From assembly GCA_002422545.1 (NCBI GenBank), contig DIWF01000031.1, positions 1-37,071 on the forward strand: a stretch of DNA of 37,071 bases, written 5' to 3'. Shown here piece after piece: positions 6,875-16,407 of the stretch (its first letter is position 1; each line of letters opens with the position of its first letter). The position numbers were made by a program, and so were the translations under genes. The notes under the pieces are model-generated. The model saw only the letters and a list, made by a program, of their open reading frames with translations. It was not told the origin of the DNA and did no database searches. This DNA comes from Firmicutes bacterium UBA6113 (GTDB lineage: Bacteria; Bacillota; Clostridia; Tissierellales; Sedimentibacteraceae).

Positions 6875-7618
6875 ATGAACAGAATTGACAACAGACAAAA
6901 CGATGAACTGAGAAATGTTAAAATAACTAAAAATTATCTGATGCATCCGGACGGTTCAGTTTTAATAGAAGTAGGAAACACAAAAGTAATCTGCACTGCA
7001 ATGGTTGAAGAAAGGGTTCCTCCATTTCTGAAGGGAACAGGCAAGGGATGGGTTTCGGCCGAATATTCAATGATACCGGGCTCAACCAAAATCAGAAAGT
7101 CAAGAGATATAAATAAGTTGAAAATAGACGGAAGGTCTCAGGAAATTCAAAGATTAATAGGCAGAAGCCTCAGGTCTGTGGTAGACCTTGGCATTATAGG
7201 TGAAAGAACAATATGGATAGACTGTGATGTAATTCAGGCTGATGGAGGCACAAGGACTGCATCAATCACCGGTGCATTTGTTGCCATGGCAGATGCATTC
7301 AAGATTCTAATAGATAAAAAAATGATTGAAAAGATGCCTATAAAGGCATTTGTATCAGCAGTTAGCGTTGGCTTAAGCGGAGGAGAAACAATACTTGATT
7401 TATGCTATGAAGAGGATTCATCTGCAGATGTGGACATGAACATTGTTATGACAAACAAAGGCGAATTTGTTGAAGTTCAGGGCTCAGGAGAGGAAGCAAC
7501 ATTCTCACAGAGCGAATTTATGAACCTTGTTTCTCTGGCGTCTGCAGGATGTCAGAAACTTTATAAAATACAAAGAGAAGCGCTGGGAGAAGAAATCAGC
7601 GGAGAAATAGGAAAATGA
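6875..7618 (+). CDS. rph: ribonuclease PH
   Basis: A 247-residue phosphorolytic 3'-5' exoribonuclease that trims the 3' ends of tRNA precursors in the cytosol. The N-terminal R-x-D-N-R-x-x-D-E-L-R motif, the GKGWVSAEYSMIPGST segment and the C-terminal GSGEEATFS region are all typical, and the length is normal. An in-frame TTG at 6857 would add six residues, but ATG at 6875 is chosen because AAAAAGGAG ends 5 bases before it. Its stop overlaps the start of the next gene in ATGA, so the two are translationally coupled. The order rph, then the Ham1-type gene, then the phosphoesterase is common in Firmicutes. Confidence 0.95.
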   Translation: MNRIDNRQNDELRNVKITKNYLMHPDGSVLIEVGNTKVICTAMVEERVPPFLKGTGKGWVSAEYSMIPGSTKIRKSRDINKLKIDGRSQEIQRLIGRSLRSVVDLGIIGERTIWIDCDVIQADGGTRTASITGAFVAMADAFKILIDKKMIEKMPIKAFVSAVSVGLSGGETILDLCYEEDSSADVDMNIVMTNKGEFVEVQGSGEEATFSQSEFMNLVSLASAGCQKLYKIQREALGEEISGEIGK

Positions 7619-8229
7619 GAAGAAAGATTATATTATCCAGCGGAAATAAACATAAAATAAATGAAATAAAAGACATTCTCAAAAACACAATTTTCGATGT
7701 GGTGTCAAAGGATGATCTTGGATATGTGGATTTTGACGTGGAAGAAGATAAGGACACTCTTGAAGGAAATGCTTTCAAGAAAGCCGAAGAACTTCACAAA
7801 CTTGTAAAGGGAATTGTGATTGCTGACGATACGGGACTTTTTGTGGATGCATTAAACGGCGAACCCGGAGTTTATTCTGCAAGATATGCAGGAGAGCCTG
7901 TATCATACAAGGACAACAACAAACTTCTCCTTAGTAATCTTGAAAGTGTTCCAATGGAAAAAAGAACTGCCACATTTAAAACTGTGATGGCAGTTGTTTT
8001 GGAAGACGGCAGACGCCTGATGGCTGAAGGAGAATGCAAGGGCAAGATTGCTTTTGAGGAAAGAGGAACTAACGGCTTCGGATATGATCCATTGTTCATA
8101 GTGGACGGATGGAATAAGACTTTTTCTGAAATGACAGACGAAGAAAAAAATCAAATAAGTCACAGAGCAAATGCACTGATGAATTTAAAGAAAAAGCTGG
8201 AGGAAGCAAGTGAAGGTTCTGGTAATTAG
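7615..8229 (+). CDS. rdgB: XTP/dITP diphosphatase (Ham1/RdgB family)
   Basis: A 204-residue nucleotide-pool cleaner that hydrolyses XTP, ITP and dITP to monophosphates, keeping deaminated purines out of DNA and RNA. The SSGNKHKINEIKDIL opening, the metal-binding ADDTGL segment, the GVYSARYAG motif and GFGYDPLF are all conserved. It overlaps rph by 4 bases and the next gene by 20 bases, so it is in the middle of a tightly coupled three-gene operon. Nothing unusual. Confidence 0.95.
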   Translation: MRRKIILSSGNKHKINEIKDILKNTIFDVVSKDDLGYVDFDVEEDKDTLEGNAFKKAEELHKLVKGIVIADDTGLFVDALNGEPGVYSARYAGEPVSYKDNNKLLLSNLESVPMEKRTATFKTVMAVVLEDGRRLMAEGECKGKIAFEERGTNGFGYDPLFIVDGWNKTFSEMTDEEKNQISHRANALMNLKKKLEEASEGSGN

Positions 8230-8692
8230 CGATAGCCACGGAGCAGTCTTTGAAAGCCATCTGGATGAAATCAGATCTCACGGAGACTATGACATTTTAA
8301 TCCACTGCGGTGATAAGTACAAGGATGCACAAAAGTTTGCGGACAAACTTAATATAGAAACAGTATATCAGGTGCCGGGAAACTGCGACTACGATGTTGA
8401 AAAGGACGGGATTCTCTTCAGGGAAATAATGGGGAGAAATGTTCTGATTACTCACGGCCATATCCACAACGTCAAATACAATCTTGATGCCTTAAAAAAA
8501 TTTGCTAAAGAAAATAATGCTGACGTTGCATTGTTTGGACACACCCACGACCAGTTGACTGAATATATGGACAACATATTGTTTTTCAATCCTGGAAGCA
8601 CAATTTTCCCAAGAAGGGGAAGCGGAAGTTACGGGATACTTGACTTTACAGACAATGATATAAAATGCAGCGTTATGACGCTGAAAAATTAA
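8210..8692 (+). CDS. YfcE/MJ0936-type metallophosphoesterase
   Basis: A 160-residue calcineurin-like phosphoesterase with the full metal ladder: D-x-H in SDSHG, the GD pair, GNCD, THGH and the final GHTH. Members hydrolyse phosphodiesters in vitro, but their physiological substrate is mostly unknown. The GTG start at 8210 lies inside the end of the preceding gene and has a GGAGGA site a few bases before it. No in-frame ATG comes early enough to keep the SDSHG motif, which supports GTG. It is the last gene of the rph operon. Confidence 0.88.
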   Translation: MKVLVISDSHGAVFESHLDEIRSHGDYDILIHCGDKYKDAQKFADKLNIETVYQVPGNCDYDVEKDGILFREIMGRNVLITHGHIHNVKYNLDALKKFAKENNADVALFGHTHDQLTEYMDNILFFNPGSTIFPRRGSGSYGILDFTDNDIKCSVMTLKN

Positions 8693-8705
8693 ACTAAAAA
8701 CATGC

Positions 8706-8756
8706 AACTGCCTTTTCAATGCCATAAAAATGGGTTATGATAAGGCAGTTTTTTAT
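8706..8756 (+). terminator. terminator of the rph operon
   Basis: A 9-bp stem (AACTGCCTT at 8706-8714, AAGGCAGTT at 8742-8750) with a 27-base loop is followed by TTTTT. Confidence 0.7.
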
Positions 8757-8770
8757 ATGGTACTTTTTTA

Positions 8771-8817
8771 TTGACTAAGTATATCAAAAGTAATATAATG
8801 AAACGAACATACGTTTA
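8771..8817 (+). promoter_or_regulatory. uvrBA promoter with a LexA (SOS) box
   Basis: TTGACT (8771-8776), 17 bases, then TATAAT (8794-8799) is a near-consensus sigma-A promoter. CGAACATACGTTTA at 8804-8817 matches the Gram-positive LexA/DinR consensus CGAACRNRYGTTYG at 13 of 14 positions and covers the expected transcription start. LexA bound there should block initiation until DNA damage. Confidence 0.88.
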
Positions 8818-8833
8818 TGTATAGAGGTGCGTT

Positions 8834-10822
8834 ATGGGAGAATTTAAAATAAAATCAGAATTCAGGCCAACAGGCGACCAGCCGGAGGCTATTCTTAAGA
8901 TTACCGAAGGTTTGAAGAAAAATTTAAAGTATCAGACCCTTCTTGGAGTAACAGGATCGGGAAAAACCTTCACCATGGCAAACATCATCGAAAAGGTCCA
9001 AAAACCTACGCTGATTCTTGCACACAACAAGACGCTGGCAGCACAGCTCTGCTCGGAATTCAAGGAATTTTTTCCGGACAATGCGGTTGAGTACTTTGTA
9101 AGCTATTACGACTATTATCAGCCGGAAGCTTACGTGCCCAGCAGCGACACTTTTATTGAAAAGGATGCATCCATCAACGATGAAATAGATAAACTGAGAC
9201 ACTCTGCAACTGCTTCTCTTTTCGAAAGAAAAGATGTCATAATTGTAGCCAGCGTTTCATGCATATATGGCTTGGGGAGCCCTATTGACTATGAAAATCT
9301 TGTGTTGTCCCTTAGACCGGGAATGGAAAAGGGAAGAGACGAAACCATTAAGAAGCTTGTGGAAATTCAATACAAAAGAAATGACATAAGCTTCACACGA
9401 GGAACGTTCCGCGTTAGAGGAGACACAGTTGAAATATTCCCTGCATCATCTTCTGAAAATGCCATCAGGGTGGAATTCTTCGGCGACGAGGTCGACAGAA
9501 TAACAGAAATAAACACAGTCACAGGAGAGCTCATAGGCAGGAGAAACCATATTTCAATTTTTCCTGCAACTCACTATGCCACAACAGAAGAAAATGTGAA
9601 GAGAGCAGTTATAAGCATCAAGGAGGAGCTTGCAGAAAGACTTAAAACTTTTGAAAGCGAAAACAAACTTCTGGAAATGCAGAGACTTGAACAAAGAACG
9701 AACTATGACGTGGAAATGCTTCAGGAAATGGGATACTGCAACGGAATAGAAAACTATTCAAGGCACATAAACAATCTTCAGGAAGGCATGAGACCCTTTA
9801 CACTCCTTGACTATTTCCCAAAAGATTTCTTGATGATAATAGATGAGTCACACGTTTCAGTCCCTCAGGTAAGGGGAATGTACAACGGAGACAGAGCCAG
9901 AAAAACCACGCTTGTGGATTACGGCTTCAGGCTTCCTTCGGCTCTTGACAACAGGCCGCTGAAGTTTGATGAGTTTGAAAAAATAATAAACCAGGTTGTG
10001 TTTGTAAGCGCAACTCCGGGACCATACGAAGCAGAGCATTCTCAGAATATTGCTGAGCAGATCATCCGTCCTACAGGACTTCTTGATCCTCCAATCTACG
10101 TGCGTCCCGTTGCAAATCAAATTGATGATTTGCTCAATGAAATAAAGAAATCAACATCAAAAAATCAAAGGGTGCTTGTTACAACCCTTACTAAGAAAAT
10201 GGCTGAAGACCTTACAGCTTATTTTAAGAATACAGGCATAAGGGTAAGGTATCTTCATTCTGACATTGATACACTTGAAAGAATGGAAATAATAAGAGAC
10301 CTGCGCGTGGGAGAATTTGACGTGCTTGTGGGAATAAACCTTTTGAGAGAAGGACTTGACCTGCCTGAAGTTTCTCTTGTTGCCATACTTGATGCCGACA
10401 AGGAAGGATTCCTGCGTTCTGAAACATCTCTCATTCAAACAGTGGGAAGAGCAGCCCGCAATGTGGACGGCAGAGTAATAATGTATGCTGATAAAATGAC
10501 GGGGTCCATGGAAAGAGCAATAAAGGAAACAAACAGAAGAAGAGACATTCAGGATGAGTACAACAAGGAACACAACATCACTCCGCAATCCATAATCAAG
10601 GGTGTGAGAGACATAATTGAGGCAACAAAGGTAGCAGAAGAAGAAAAACATTACAAGACCAAAGATGATGTTAAGGATGTCAATTCATACATCATTGAAC
10701 TTGAAAAGGAAATGCGCAAAGCTGCTGAAAATCTGGAATTTGAAAAAGCAGCCCACTTAAGGGATCAGATAAAGGATATAAAGTTGAGTGAAAGGATAAA
10801 CAATGGACAAAATTATAATTAG
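8834..10822 (+). CDS. uvrB: excinuclease ABC subunit B
   Basis: A 662-residue DNA-damage verification helicase of nucleotide excision repair, loaded by UvrA and later joined by UvrC. Walker A GVTGSGKT is at 38-45, the damage-probing beta-hairpin YYDYYQPEAYVP follows near residue 95, and the Walker B region reads IDESH. The helicase C half includes the GINLLREGLDLPE motif. A UvrC-binding UVR motif (about 620-655, LEFEKAAHLRDQI) closes the protein. Full length for the family. It overlaps uvrA by 20 bases and is first in an SOS-controlled operon. Confidence 0.97.
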   Translation: MGEFKIKSEFRPTGDQPEAILKITEGLKKNLKYQTLLGVTGSGKTFTMANIIEKVQKPTLILAHNKTLAAQLCSEFKEFFPDNAVEYFVSYYDYYQPEAYVPSSDTFIEKDASINDEIDKLRHSATASLFERKDVIIVASVSCIYGLGSPIDYENLVLSLRPGMEKGRDETIKKLVEIQYKRNDISFTRGTFRVRGDTVEIFPASSSENAIRVEFFGDEVDRITEINTVTGELIGRRNHISIFPATHYATTEENVKRAVISIKEELAERLKTFESENKLLEMQRLEQRTNYDVEMLQEMGYCNGIENYSRHINNLQEGMRPFTLLDYFPKDFLMIIDESHVSVPQVRGMYNGDRARKTTLVDYGFRLPSALDNRPLKFDEFEKIINQVVFVSATPGPYEAEHSQNIAEQIIRPTGLLDPPIYVRPVANQIDDLLNEIKKSTSKNQRVLVTTLTKKMAEDLTAYFKNTGIRVRYLHSDIDTLERMEIIRDLRVGEFDVLVGINLLREGLDLPEVSLVAILDADKEGFLRSETSLIQTVGRAARNVDGRVIMYADKMTGSMERAIKETNRRRDIQDEYNKEHNITPQSIIKGVRDIIEATKVAEEEKHYKTKDDVKDVNSYIIELEKEMRKAAENLEFEKAAHLRDQIKDIKLSERINNGQNYN

Positions 10823-13619
10823 GGGAGCGAAGGAAAACAATCTGAAGAATATTTCAGTTGAGCTTCCAAGAGATAAATTGATTGTTTTCACCGGAGTGAG
10901 CGGTTCCGGAAAAACATCTCTTGCATTTGATACAATTTATGCAGAAGGGCAAAGGCGTTATGTGGAAAGTCTTTCATCATACGCCCGCATGTTCCTGGGA
11001 CAAATGGATAAACCGGATGTGGAATCAATCGAAGGTTTGTCTCCTGCCATATCCATAGACCAGAAGACAACAAGCAAAAATCCCCGTTCTACTGTGGGGA
11101 CCGTAACAGAAATTTATGACTATTACAGACTATTGTATGCGAGAGTTGGAACTCCCCACTGTCCGAACTGTGGAAAACCAATAACAACTCAGACAGTGGA
11201 CCAGATAACTGACAAGGTTCTGGAATATGAAGAAAGAACAAAAATTCAAATATTGGCTCCAATGGTAAGAGGAGCCAAAGGCACCCACAAAAAGCTTCTA
11301 GAAAACATTAAAAAAGATGGGTACGTTAGAGTGAGGGTGGACGGGGAGTTTTTTGAACTGGAAGAAGAAATTAATCTGGACAAAAACAAAAAGCACAGCA
11401 TTGAAATTGTTGTGGACAGATTAATTATAAAGGAAGGAATACAAAAAAGACTTGTGGATTCAGTAGAAACTGCTCTGGAGATGTCTAATGGCATGGTTCT
11501 CATTGATGTCATGGGTCAGGAAGAGCTTCTCATGAGTACTAAATTTGCATGCACAGACTGCGGAATAGGCTTCGGAGAAATATCACCAAGGATGTTTTCC
11601 TTCAACAACCCCATTGGTGCATGCCCTGAATGCAACGGTCTGGGAGTAAAAAAAGAAATTGATCCTGATTTGGTAATCCCTGATTACTCAAGAACAATCG
11701 GGGAAAGAGCAATTGCTCCTTACGGAGCAGATGAAGACGGTTATTATTACCAGATATTCAAGGCAATAGCCGATTACAACAAATTTGATGTTTCAAAACC
11801 CCTTTCAGAAGCGCCAAAGGAATTCATAGATGAAATTTTGTACGGAACAAAGGGAAGAGAAATAACCGTAGATTTTTACAGCAAGTATCAAAGCGAGAAT
11901 AAAACATATAAGAGAGAATTTGAAGGGGTTGTTACAAACCTTCAAAGAAGGTACATGGAAACAAGGTCTCCTGAAATGAGAGAATGGATTGAGGATTACA
12001 TGTATGAAAGTTTGTGCCCTGTATGTCACGGAGCCAGGTTGAATCCTGTCAGCCTTGCAGTAAAGGTAGGAAACAAGAATATTTATGAGGTAACTCAGCT
12101 TTCGGTCTTAAAGAGCTTAAAGTTTTTTGGAGAGCTTGAGCTAAGCCCTATTAACAAGATAATCGGCAGTGAGATAATCAAGGAAATAAACTCAAGGCTG
12201 CAGTTTTTATCAGATGTGGGGCTCACGTATCTCACACTGGAAAGAAATGCCGGAACATTGTCCGGAGGAGAATCCCAGCGTATAAGACTGGCGACACAAA
12301 TAGGCTCAAGTCTTGTGGGTGTGCTTTATGTGCTGGATGAGCCTAGCATCGGTCTTCACCAAAGAGACAACAGCATGCTCATTAAGACTTTGAGAAACCT
12401 TACTGACTTGGGAAATACTCTCATAGTTGTTGAACATGACGAAGAAACCATGGAAAGTGCCGATTATATTTTGGACATTGGTCCTGGAGCTGGTGTCCAT
12501 GGTGGCGAGGTTGTAGCACAGGGAACATTTGAAGACATAAAAAACAACGAAAACTCCATAACAGGACAATATTTAAGCGGAAGGATAAAAATAGAAGTAC
12601 CGGAAGTAAGAAGAGTGCCTGAAAGGTTTATTGAAATAAAAGGTGCCAGAGAAAACAATCTGAAAAATCTTGATGTCAAAATTCCATTGGGGGTCTTGTG
12701 TGCTGTAACAGGTGTATCAGGTTCAGGAAAAAGCTCATTGATAAACGAAATACTGTCAAAGGGATTGCACCAGAAGTTGTTCAAAAACAGCAATAAACCA
12801 GGTAAGTTCGACGAGATGCTGGGCATTGAGAATATCGATAAAATAATTACCATTGACCAATCACCTATTGGAAGAACTCCAAGATCAAACCCTGCCACAT
12901 ATACGGGAGTATTTGATTACATCAGAGACATTTTTTCAATGACCCTTGAAGCAAAGGAAAGAGGGTATCAAAAGGGCAGGTTCAGCTTCAATGTGAAGGG
13001 CGGCAGATGTGAAGCGTGTCACGGCGATGGAATATTGAAAATAGAAATGCATTTTCTCCCTGATGTGTATGTTCCATGTGATGTGTGCAAGGGCAAGAGA
13101 TACAACAGAGAAACTCTTGAAGTTAAATACAAGGGGAAAAATATTGCGGAAGTTCTTGACATGACCATAGAAGAATCATTGGAGTTTTTTGAAAATATTC
13201 CTAAGATATACAACAAGATTAAGACACTCAATGATGTTGGGTTGGGATATGTGAAGCTTGGCCAACCTTCAACTGAATTGTCGGGAGGAGAAGCTCAGCG
13301 CGTTAAATTAGCATATGAGCTGAGCAAAAAAGGAACAGGAAAGACAGTGTATGTGCTGGATGAGCCTACTACAGGGCTTCACATAGCTGACATTCACATG
13401 CTGGTTGAAGTTCTAAACAAGCTTGTTGAGGCAGGAAATTCAGTTGTTGTCATAGAGCATAACCTGGATGTTATCAAGACAGCAGACTTTGTTATTGATT
13501 TAGGTCCGGAAGGAGGAGACGGCGGCGGAACAATAGTTGCCCAGGGAACTCCGGAAGAAGTGGCGAAGGTGAAAAAATCCTACACAGGACAATATCTGAA
13601 AAAAGTAATGAAAAAGTAA
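10803..13619 (+). CDS. uvrA: excinuclease ABC subunit A
   Basis: A 938-residue ABC-type DNA-damage recognition ATPase. There are two nucleotide-binding halves, each with a Walker A (GVSGSGKT, near residues 31 and 640) and an LSGGE signature. Three cysteine clusters are visible: CPNCGKP near residue 120, the CTDCG...CPECNG cluster and the second-half CEACHG...CDVCKG zinc finger. The start overlaps the end of uvrB, and a purine-rich site inside uvrB precedes the ATG. Length and motifs are normal. The partner uvrC is not in the window. Confidence 0.97.
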   Translation: MDKIIIRGAKENNLKNISVELPRDKLIVFTGVSGSGKTSLAFDTIYAEGQRRYVESLSSYARMFLGQMDKPDVESIEGLSPAISIDQKTTSKNPRSTVGTVTEIYDYYRLLYARVGTPHCPNCGKPITTQTVDQITDKVLEYEERTKIQILAPMVRGAKGTHKKLLENIKKDGYVRVRVDGEFFELEEEINLDKNKKHSIEIVVDRLIIKEGIQKRLVDSVETALEMSNGMVLIDVMGQEELLMSTKFACTDCGIGFGEISPRMFSFNNPIGACPECNGLGVKKEIDPDLVIPDYSRTIGERAIAPYGADEDGYYYQIFKAIADYNKFDVSKPLSEAPKEFIDEILYGTKGREITVDFYSKYQSENKTYKREFEGVVTNLQRRYMETRSPEMREWIEDYMYESLCPVCHGARLNPVSLAVKVGNKNIYEVTQLSVLKSLKFFGELELSPINKIIGSEIIKEINSRLQFLSDVGLTYLTLERNAGTLSGGESQRIRLATQIGSSLVGVLYVLDEPSIGLHQRDNSMLIKTLRNLTDLGNTLIVVEHDEETMESADYILDIGPGAGVHGGEVVAQGTFEDIKNNENSITGQYLSGRIKIEVPEVRRVPERFIEIKGARENNLKNLDVKIPLGVLCAVTGVSGSGKSSLINEILSKGLHQKLFKNSNKPGKFDEMLGIENIDKIITIDQSPIGRTPRSNPATYTGVFDYIRDIFSMTLEAKERGYQKGRFSFNVKGGRCEACHGDGILKIEMHFLPDVYVPCDVCKGKRYNRETLEVKYKGKNIAEVLDMTIEESLEFFENIPKIYNKIKTLNDVGLGYVKLGQPSTELSGGEAQRVKLAYELSKKGTGKTVYVLDEPTTGLHIADIHMLVEVLNKLVEAGNSVVVIEHNLDVIKTADFVIDLGPEGGDGGGTIVAQGTPEEVAKVKKSYTGQYLKKVMKK

Positions 13620-13637
13620 TTATAATTAAAAATAAAG

Positions 13638-13688
13638 AGTTAAGAATTAAAAGAGGGAATTTTGCTTAAGGCAAATTCCTTCTTTTTT
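13638..13688 (+). repeat. dispersed palindrome, copy 1; acts as the uvrBA terminator
   Basis: The imperfect stem AGGGAATTTTGC / GGCAAATTCCTT ends in TTTTTT, giving a terminator. A TTAAGAATTAAAA lead-in precedes it. The whole unit resembles the reverse strand of 25755-25803, where TTAAGAATGAAAGAGG leads into the same GAATTTTGC stem, so this is a repeat family and not only a terminator. Confidence 0.6.
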
Positions 13689-13731
13689 CATTAATCAATA
13701 TTATAAATTTTATGATGTTTTTTTGGATAAT

Positions 13732-13766
13732 TGCATACTCATGGGGCCTACTTTTTATTATATAAT
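13732..13766 (+). promoter_or_regulatory. putative promoter of the DUF917 operon
   Basis: TATAAT at 13761-13766 has no recognisable -35 at the right distance. TGCATACT at 13732-13739 is one mismatch from the TGCACACT found near the other genes of this cluster, so an activator-dependent promoter is possible. Weak evidence. Confidence 0.3.
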
Positions 13767-13795
13767 TAATAAAAAACAATAGGAAGGGTAGAAGT

Positions 13796-14866
13796 ATGAG
13801 AATTTCTAGAGAAAATGGAATCTATGCTGTATATGGAGGGCTGTTTCTTGGCGGAGGCGGAGGAGGTTCTCTAAAAGACGGGCTGCATTCTTTGGAAGAA
13901 GCCTTGAAGCATACAGATCATATTAATTTTGTAACTTTGTCTGAACTGGATGATGATGATATTATAGTTACAGCTTCAATGGTGGGTGCTCCTTCATCAA
14001 GTGAAAAATTTGTTGATGTAGAACATTGGAAAATGGTATATGAATTGTTTGAAAAAAATACACAAATAAAAATTAAAGGAATTATAACAAACGAAAACGG
14101 GGGAACATCAACAACTAACGGATGGATTTTATCTGCTATTACAAATATTCCCGTAATAGATGCACCTTGCAACGGGAGAGCACACCCCACAGGAACAATG
14201 GGAAGCATGGGGCTTACATCGATTGAAAATTATCGCACAGTACAAATAGCGGCAGGCGGCAGGGACAATAAAAACACTGAACTTTTGGCAACAGGAAGCA
14301 TTTCCTCAACATCTAAATTAGTGAGACAGGCAGCTGTGGAAGCGGGAGGTCTTGTATGCGTCCTGAGAAACCCTGTAAAAAAAGCATATGTGGAACAAAA
14401 AGGTGCTTCAGGAGCCCTAAAACAGGCCATAGAAATCGGCGAAGTGATTTATAAAAACATGGGCTCTGCAGACATTATTTTGGAGTCTTTGTCAGAAATG
14501 CTGGATTCACAGGTAATATGCCGCGGAAAAGTTAAGGAATGCAATCTTACTTCAACAGATGGATTTGATGTGGGACATTTTTATATTGAGGAAGAAGGCA
14601 TATTGTTTGAAACAATATTCTGGAACGAGTATATGACTGTTGAAAGCAGCGAAAACAGATTAGCAACATTTCCTAACCTTATAGTCACTTTAGATTCTGA
14701 TACTGGCATGCCTGTAACAAGCGCTGAAATAGGAACTGGACAAGACATTATTCTTTTAAAAGTTCCTAAAAATAAAATTAAGCTTGGGGGCGGAATGTTT
14801 GAAAAGAACCTGTTTGTTGAAGCAGAAAAGGTGACAGGCAAGGAAATAATCAAGTACAGCTTTTAG
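13796..14866 (+). CDS. DUF917-family protein (S-methyl-thiohydantoin desulfurase-like)
   Basis: A 356-residue protein recognisable as DUF917 by its early glycine run (G19-G24 in FLGGGGGGS), the ITNENGGTS segment and the IPVIDAPCNGRAHPTGTMG block. In Pfam this family is now named after S-methyl thiohydantoin desulfurase, and members often neighbour hydantoinase genes. The biochemical role here is not established. It appears soluble, with no signal peptide. The GGAAGG-type site lies about 8 bases before ATG. It is followed after 8 bases by the AroM fusion gene, so the two form an operon and probably act on the same compound. Confidence 0.75.
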   Translation: MRISRENGIYAVYGGLFLGGGGGGSLKDGLHSLEEALKHTDHINFVTLSELDDDDIIVTASMVGAPSSSEKFVDVEHWKMVYELFEKNTQIKIKGIITNENGGTSTTNGWILSAITNIPVIDAPCNGRAHPTGTMGSMGLTSIENYRTVQIAAGGRDNKNTELLATGSISSTSKLVRQAAVEAGGLVCVLRNPVKKAYVEQKGASGALKQAIEIGEVIYKNMGSADIILESLSEMLDSQVICRGKVKECNLTSTDGFDVGHFYIEEEGILFETIFWNEYMTVESSENRLATFPNLIVTLDSDTGMPVTSAEIGTGQDIILLKVPKNKIKLGGGMFEKNLFVEAEKVTGKEIIKYSF

Positions 14867-14874
14867 GAGGGCAA

Positions 14875-16383
14875 ATGGAAAAAATTCAAATTACTTTAAA
14901 TGTTGAAGAATCAAAGGAACTCATATCATTAGCAGTTCTCGAGCACAGGGACGTGAAGAAGGCCTTGAAATACAACAAGGTTATATTGAAGGGTGGAACT
15001 ACCGTTTCGAAAATAAGTGAAAAAATCATAGGAATTCCTTTGAGGATTTCCGGGAGAATAACAGAAAGAGGAACAGTGTCTGCATGGAAGAACTCTGAGC
15101 TGCCCCATTCTGTAATTATAGAAGACAACAGTTACAAAAATATTGACAACACATTCAGAGAAAGTATCTGCTCTATGGAAAGCGGTGATGTTGTAATAAT
15201 ATCCGCAAATGCCATAGATGCTTTCGGCAATGCTGCAATAATGGCAGGAAGCCCAGGAGGAGGAGATATAGGAAATTCCTTGGGAGGATTTTATACCGAA
15301 GGGGCAAAGATAATCATTCCCGCAGGCATAGAAAAGATGGTTCCGGGAAGACTGACTGATACATTGAAGATGACAGGAAGAAAGAATAAATATTTTTCTT
15401 ATGGAATGTCTGTGGGGCTGTTTCCCATAAGCGGTGAAGTAATTACAGAAATCGAAGCTCTTAAACTTTTCTGCGATGAAGTTGAGGTGTATGCCATAGG
15501 TTCAGGAGGACTGTACAGTGCTAATGGTTCGGTTACGCTTGAAGTTCTTGGGAACAAGGAAAACCTCGATAAGATCGTGCAGATTTTCAAACATATAAAA
15601 TCCGCCAAGACATGTGTGTCCGGAACAAATGAATCATTAAAGGAATGCAGCTATCCAAGCGAAAGATGCGGAACTCACATTGGATGCTGCTACAAGTCAA
15701 GGGAAATAACTGAAAGAAAAAAGACAAAGATTGGTTTTGTAACCATAGGCCAGTCTCCGAGGCTTGATATAACAAAAGATATTTTTCCATTGCTGTCAAA
15801 AAAATTTGAAGTGACAGAGGCAGGTGCTCTTGACGATTTCACACTGGAGGAAATAAGCAACAACTTTGTTCCTAAGGATGGCGATGAAGTTCTGGTAACG
15901 AAAATGAGAGACGGTACTCAGGTCGTAATAGCAGAAAAATACATCCTGAAAATGCTCCAGAATGCCATAACAAAACTTGAAGAGGAAAAAAATGAAATAA
16001 TAGTCATGCTCTGCACAGGAAAATTTCCTGAATTTGAGCATAAGGGCATTTTACTTACTCCGCAGAAAATGCTTCAGGACATAGCAAAAAGCTTTGCTGA
16101 AGGAAGGAAAATTGGTCTGTTAATACCGGATGAAAGCCAGAAGCCTCAGATAAAACACTGGTGGGGAAATGCAGACCTTGAAATAGTTGCAGCATCGCCA
16201 TACAAGGATTTTGAAAATATAAAGGCAGCAGCAGAATATCTCAAAGATAAAAATGTAGACGTAGTATTCATGGACTGCATGGGTTACACGGCAGCCATGA
16301 AGGATACCGTTAAGAGCATTACAGGAAAAAAGGTGTTTTTGCCAAGAACACTTGTTGCAAGAGTGCTTAATGAGCTGGAATAA
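14875..16383 (+). CDS. unknown-domain/AroM fusion protein
   Basis: A 502-residue two-part protein. Residues 283-502 form an AroM-family domain, starting at KIGFVTIGQSPRLDI and including FPEFEHKGILL and MDCMGYT. AroM was named for its regulation with aromatic biosynthesis in E. coli, and its reaction is unknown; the fold is thought to resemble Asp/Glu racemases. Residues 1-240 form a domain I do not recognise, with a glycine-rich SANAIDAFGNAAIMAGSPGG stretch. A cysteine-rich joint (C247, C258, C265, H268, C271, C272) may bind metal. A GGAGG site precedes ATG 8 bases after the DUF917 stop. A second, decayed aroM lies at 25255. Confidence 0.75.
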   Translation: MEKIQITLNVEESKELISLAVLEHRDVKKALKYNKVILKGGTTVSKISEKIIGIPLRISGRITERGTVSAWKNSELPHSVIIEDNSYKNIDNTFRESICSMESGDVVIISANAIDAFGNAAIMAGSPGGGDIGNSLGGFYTEGAKIIIPAGIEKMVPGRLTDTLKMTGRKNKYFSYGMSVGLFPISGEVITEIEALKLFCDEVEVYAIGSGGLYSANGSVTLEVLGNKENLDKIVQIFKHIKSAKTCVSGTNESLKECSYPSERCGTHIGCCYKSREITERKKTKIGFVTIGQSPRLDITKDIFPLLSKKFEVTEAGALDDFTLEEISNNFVPKDGDEVLVTKMRDGTQVVIAEKYILKMLQNAITKLEEEKNEIIVMLCTGKFPEFEHKGILLTPQKMLQDIAKSFAEGRKIGLLIPDESQKPQIKHWWGNADLEIVAASPYKDFENIKAAAEYLKDKNVDVVFMDCMGYTAAMKDTVKSITGKKVFLPRTLVARVLNELE

Positions 16384-16407
16384 AAAAGGCAGGATTACCT
16401 GCCTTTT
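16384..16407. terminator. bidirectional terminator between the AroM fusion and pepD
   Basis: A perfect 10-bp stem (AAAAGGCAGG at 16384-16393, CCTGCCTTTT at 16398-16407) with an ATTA loop has A and T flanks. It serves both convergent operons and overlaps the pepD stop codon. Confidence 0.88.

Noticed and set aside
13796..14866. Calling the DUF917 gene a hydantoinase
   Set aside because: The HyuA/HyuB hydantoinase domains themselves are absent; only the DUF917-type domain is visible, so the stronger label is not supported.
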